Assembly (NCBI GenBank): GCA_900317865.1
Contig: ONIK01000019.1
Location: 1 to 43,079 of the forward strand
Origin: an uncultured Methanobrevibacter sp.
GTDB lineage: Archaea; Methanobacteriota; Methanobacteria; Methanobacteriales; Methanobacteriaceae
Length of the DNA stretch: 43,079 bases
Direction of reading: 5' to 3'
Shown: piece after piece, positions 42,106 through 43,079 of the stretch
How positions within the stretch are numbered: the first letter of the stretch is position 1
Layout of the letters: each line of letters opens with the position of its first letter
The notes under the pieces: model-generated
What the model was told of the DNA's origin: nothing
The model's input: only the letters and a program-made list of their open reading frames with translations
Database searches by the model: none
Program-made: the position numbers and the translations under genes

Positions 42106-42564
42106 TTATAATGGTCCTGCATCTTCTTTTCCTTCACGCATTCCCATTCCTGCTTCTTTTCTCATAGCTTTCCTATGATACATCATCTTGATTAAATTTT
42201 GTGCATGTTCACGAGCTCTATTTTCTGCCAATTTTTTTAATTCAACAGGGTCTTCCTCTTCATCTTCATGGACAAAAACTTCTAAAATATGAGTATTTGT
42301 CATTAACTGCGCATTGATAAGGCCTGTTGATGCTTCATGAGCACACATCTTATCTTTTTCCATTGGTCCAGGCATTCCAAGTGCCATGACAATATCACAA
42401 TTTTCCTCTTCAATGAGGATTTTTGCTGTAACCGGCAAGTCTTTAACTCCAGGAACTGTTTCACGAATTATTTTTAAGTCAGTAGCATTATTTTTAAGCT
42501 CATCAATAGCTGCAGCAGCCATATCAAAACGAGCAAATGTAGTATCACAAATTCCAATCCTCAT
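42106..42564 (-). CDS. ribC: riboflavin synthase, archaeal type
   Basis: Archaeal riboflavin synthase, related to lumazine synthase and not to bacterial RibE. The 152-residue protein starts MRIGICDTTFARFDMAAAAI and has KIIRETVPGVKDLPVTAK, CDIVMALGMPGPMEKDKMCAHEASTGL and LMTNTHILEVFVHEDE, all close to MJ1184 as I recall it. Riboflavin feeds FAD and the deazaflavin coenzyme F420. AGGTGAAGTTT lies just before the ATG at 42564; a GTG at 42573 overlaps that site. TATA-like TTATATATT at 42607-42599 gives a start near 42577 and a short leader. It leads the operon to GT2, DUF2304 and the LutA/LutB-like genes. Confidence 0.93.
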   Translation of the reverse strand: MRIGICDTTFARFDMAAAAIDELKNNATDLKIIRETVPGVKDLPVTAKILIEEENCDIVMALGMPGPMEKDKMCAHEASTGLINAQLMTNTHILEVFVHEDEEEDPVELKKLAENRAREHAQNLIKMMYHRKAMRKEAGMGMREGKEDAGPL

Positions 42565-42639
42565 AAACTTCACCTTATAAAAATGATATGTTGATTTTAA
42601 TATATAATGATTTAGTAAAAATAAGAAAGTATTAAAAAT

Positions 42640-42656
42640 TATTACTAATAGTAATA
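42640..42656. promoter_or_regulatory. 17-bp palindrome between cbiO and ribC
   Basis: TATTACTA/TAGTAATA around one central base, about 35 bp upstream of the ribC TATA box. It could be a regulator site for ribC, or, read as RNA after cbiO, a small hairpin followed by a U5 run. Related half-sites (GTATTACT, AGTAATAC) lie at 34565-34572 and 34597-34604. Confidence 0.4.
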
Positions 42657-42683
42657 CTTTGAATTGAAGAATTATTATAAATT

Positions 42684-42700
42684 TAGTGATTTAAAAAAAA
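42684..42700 (-). terminator. post-stop U-tract element (copy 2)
   Basis: Minus strand TTTTTTTTAAATCACTA, 1 base after the CbiO stop codon, identical to 34622-34606 after DUF3194. The U8 tract at an operon end fits archaeal transcription termination. Confidence 0.5.
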
Positions 42701-42701
42701 A

Positions 42702-43079
42702 TTAGTTTTTGTTTAAAAGTGTTAAAAACCTTTGTTTTGCTTCTTCAATTGTTAATGGATATTCCCCACCTATGTCTAAACCTTCAGCTTCAATCTGCTG
42801 AAAGAGTTCTGTTACAATAGGAATCTCCAAATTAGCCTGTTCAAGTATATTCGGTTGTGAAAAAATCTCTCTGGGAGTACCCTCAGCAATTAAATTACCG
42901 TCAACCATTACAAAAGCCTTATTTGCATAATCCGGAACTAAATTTACTTCATGAGTTGAAATAAGAATTGTAATTCCTTCCGCATTAAGCTCTTTTAGTA
43001 ATTTAACCAAATTAGTTACACCATTAGGATCCAAACCTGCTGTAGGTTCATCCAAAACCATAATTTCTGGTTTCATAGC
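42702..43079 (-). CDS. CbiO/EcfA-type ABC ATPase, C-terminal part
   Basis: The C-terminal 125 residues of an ABC transporter ATPase; the gene continues past the right edge. Visible: Walker B and D-loop MVLDEPTAGLDPNGV, the H-loop ISTHEVNLVPDYA, then VMVDGNLIAEGTPREIFSQPNIL and a C-terminal extension ending KQRFLTLLNKN. This pattern (LDEPTAGLDP, STHEV, EGTPREIF) is typical of cobalt/nickel CbiO-NikO or energy-coupling-factor ATPases. Cobalt and nickel are needed in quantity by methanogens for corrinoids and F430. The membrane partners would lie outside the window. Confidence 0.83.
   Translation of the reverse strand, partial: AMKPEIMVLDEPTAGLDPNGVTNLVKLLKELNAEGITILISTHEVNLVPDYANKAFVMVDGNLIAEGTPREIFSQPNILEQANLEIPIVTELFQQIEAEGLDIGGEYPLTIEEAKQRFLTLLNKN

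Noticed and set aside
1..43079. tRNA or rRNA genes, insertion sequences, integrases
   Set aside because: No GC-rich cloverleaf or rRNA-like stretch stood out by eye, and no transposase or integrase motif appears in any frame I read. A tRNAscan run would be needed to exclude tRNAs fully.

Overview
The window is chromosomal DNA of a methanogenic archaeon, most likely a Methanobrevibacter or close relative (Methanobacteriales). The DNA is very AT-rich, Shine-Dalgarno sites are of the AGGTGA/GGAGG type, and promoters look archaeal (TATA boxes of the TTTATATA kind). Marker genes are methanogen- or archaea-specific: AtwA (methyl-CoM reductase component A2), CfbC (coenzyme F430), MfnB (methanofuran), an archaeal riboflavin synthase, L37Ae, RpoP, prefoldin beta, Pcc1 and a Brix protein. 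The species call is inference from gene content only.

Layout. 1-5.6 kb: a broken MrfA/YprA-type helicase (frameshift plus probable small deletion), divergent from a UvrD-like helicase / Cas4-like nuclease pair and a DUF169 gene. 5.6-11.8 kb: a MobA-like nucleotidyltransferase, a membrane-anchored surface protein, a GT4 glycosyltransferase, an HxlR regulator facing a candidate non-coding RNA, an ArsC/Spx-like protein, a HAD phosphatase and a toxin-antitoxin-like pair. 11.9-18.6 kb: a colinear minus-strand run of small ferredoxin, geranylgeranyl reductase, galE, a coiled-coil protein, purF, peptidase U32 and cfbC. 18.8-23.6 kb: a universal stress protein joined to atwA, two small proteins, and uvrC. 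23.6-31.3 kb: one gene of about 7.6 kb for a DUF4011 / SF1 helicase / MTES_1575-nuclease-fold / DUF3320 giant that carries an acidic repeat-bearing insert of almost 1,000 residues. 31.3-34.0 kb: PfkB kinase, cation efflux transporter, tiny membrane protein, HisA-like protein. 34.0-34.6 kb: a gene-free interval that appears to hold two minus-strand small RNAs. 34.6-36.6 kb: L37Ae-RpoP-Brix-Pcc1-prefoldin beta-DUF3194. 36.7-39.0 kb: mfnB-guaB. 39.2-42.6 kb: ribC-GT2-DUF2304-LutA-like-LutB-like. The right edge cuts a CbiO-type ABC ATPase.

Most of the window is housekeeping. The parts that stand out are (1) the giant helicase, whose nuclease-fold domain seems to have lost its catalytic acidic residue and which has an expanded acidic tandem-repeat linker; (2) three candidate small RNAs in the only two gene-free stretches over 300 bases, each with a pyrimidine/C-rich unpaired segment in an AT-rich genome, one of them 8-bp complementary to the hxlR ribosome binding region; (3) an exact 18-bp promoter sequence shared by hxlR and the second RNA; and (4) a 17-bp post-stop U-tract element shared by two unrelated operon ends. 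Function statements rest on motif recognition by eye; no alignment, folding or database search was run.
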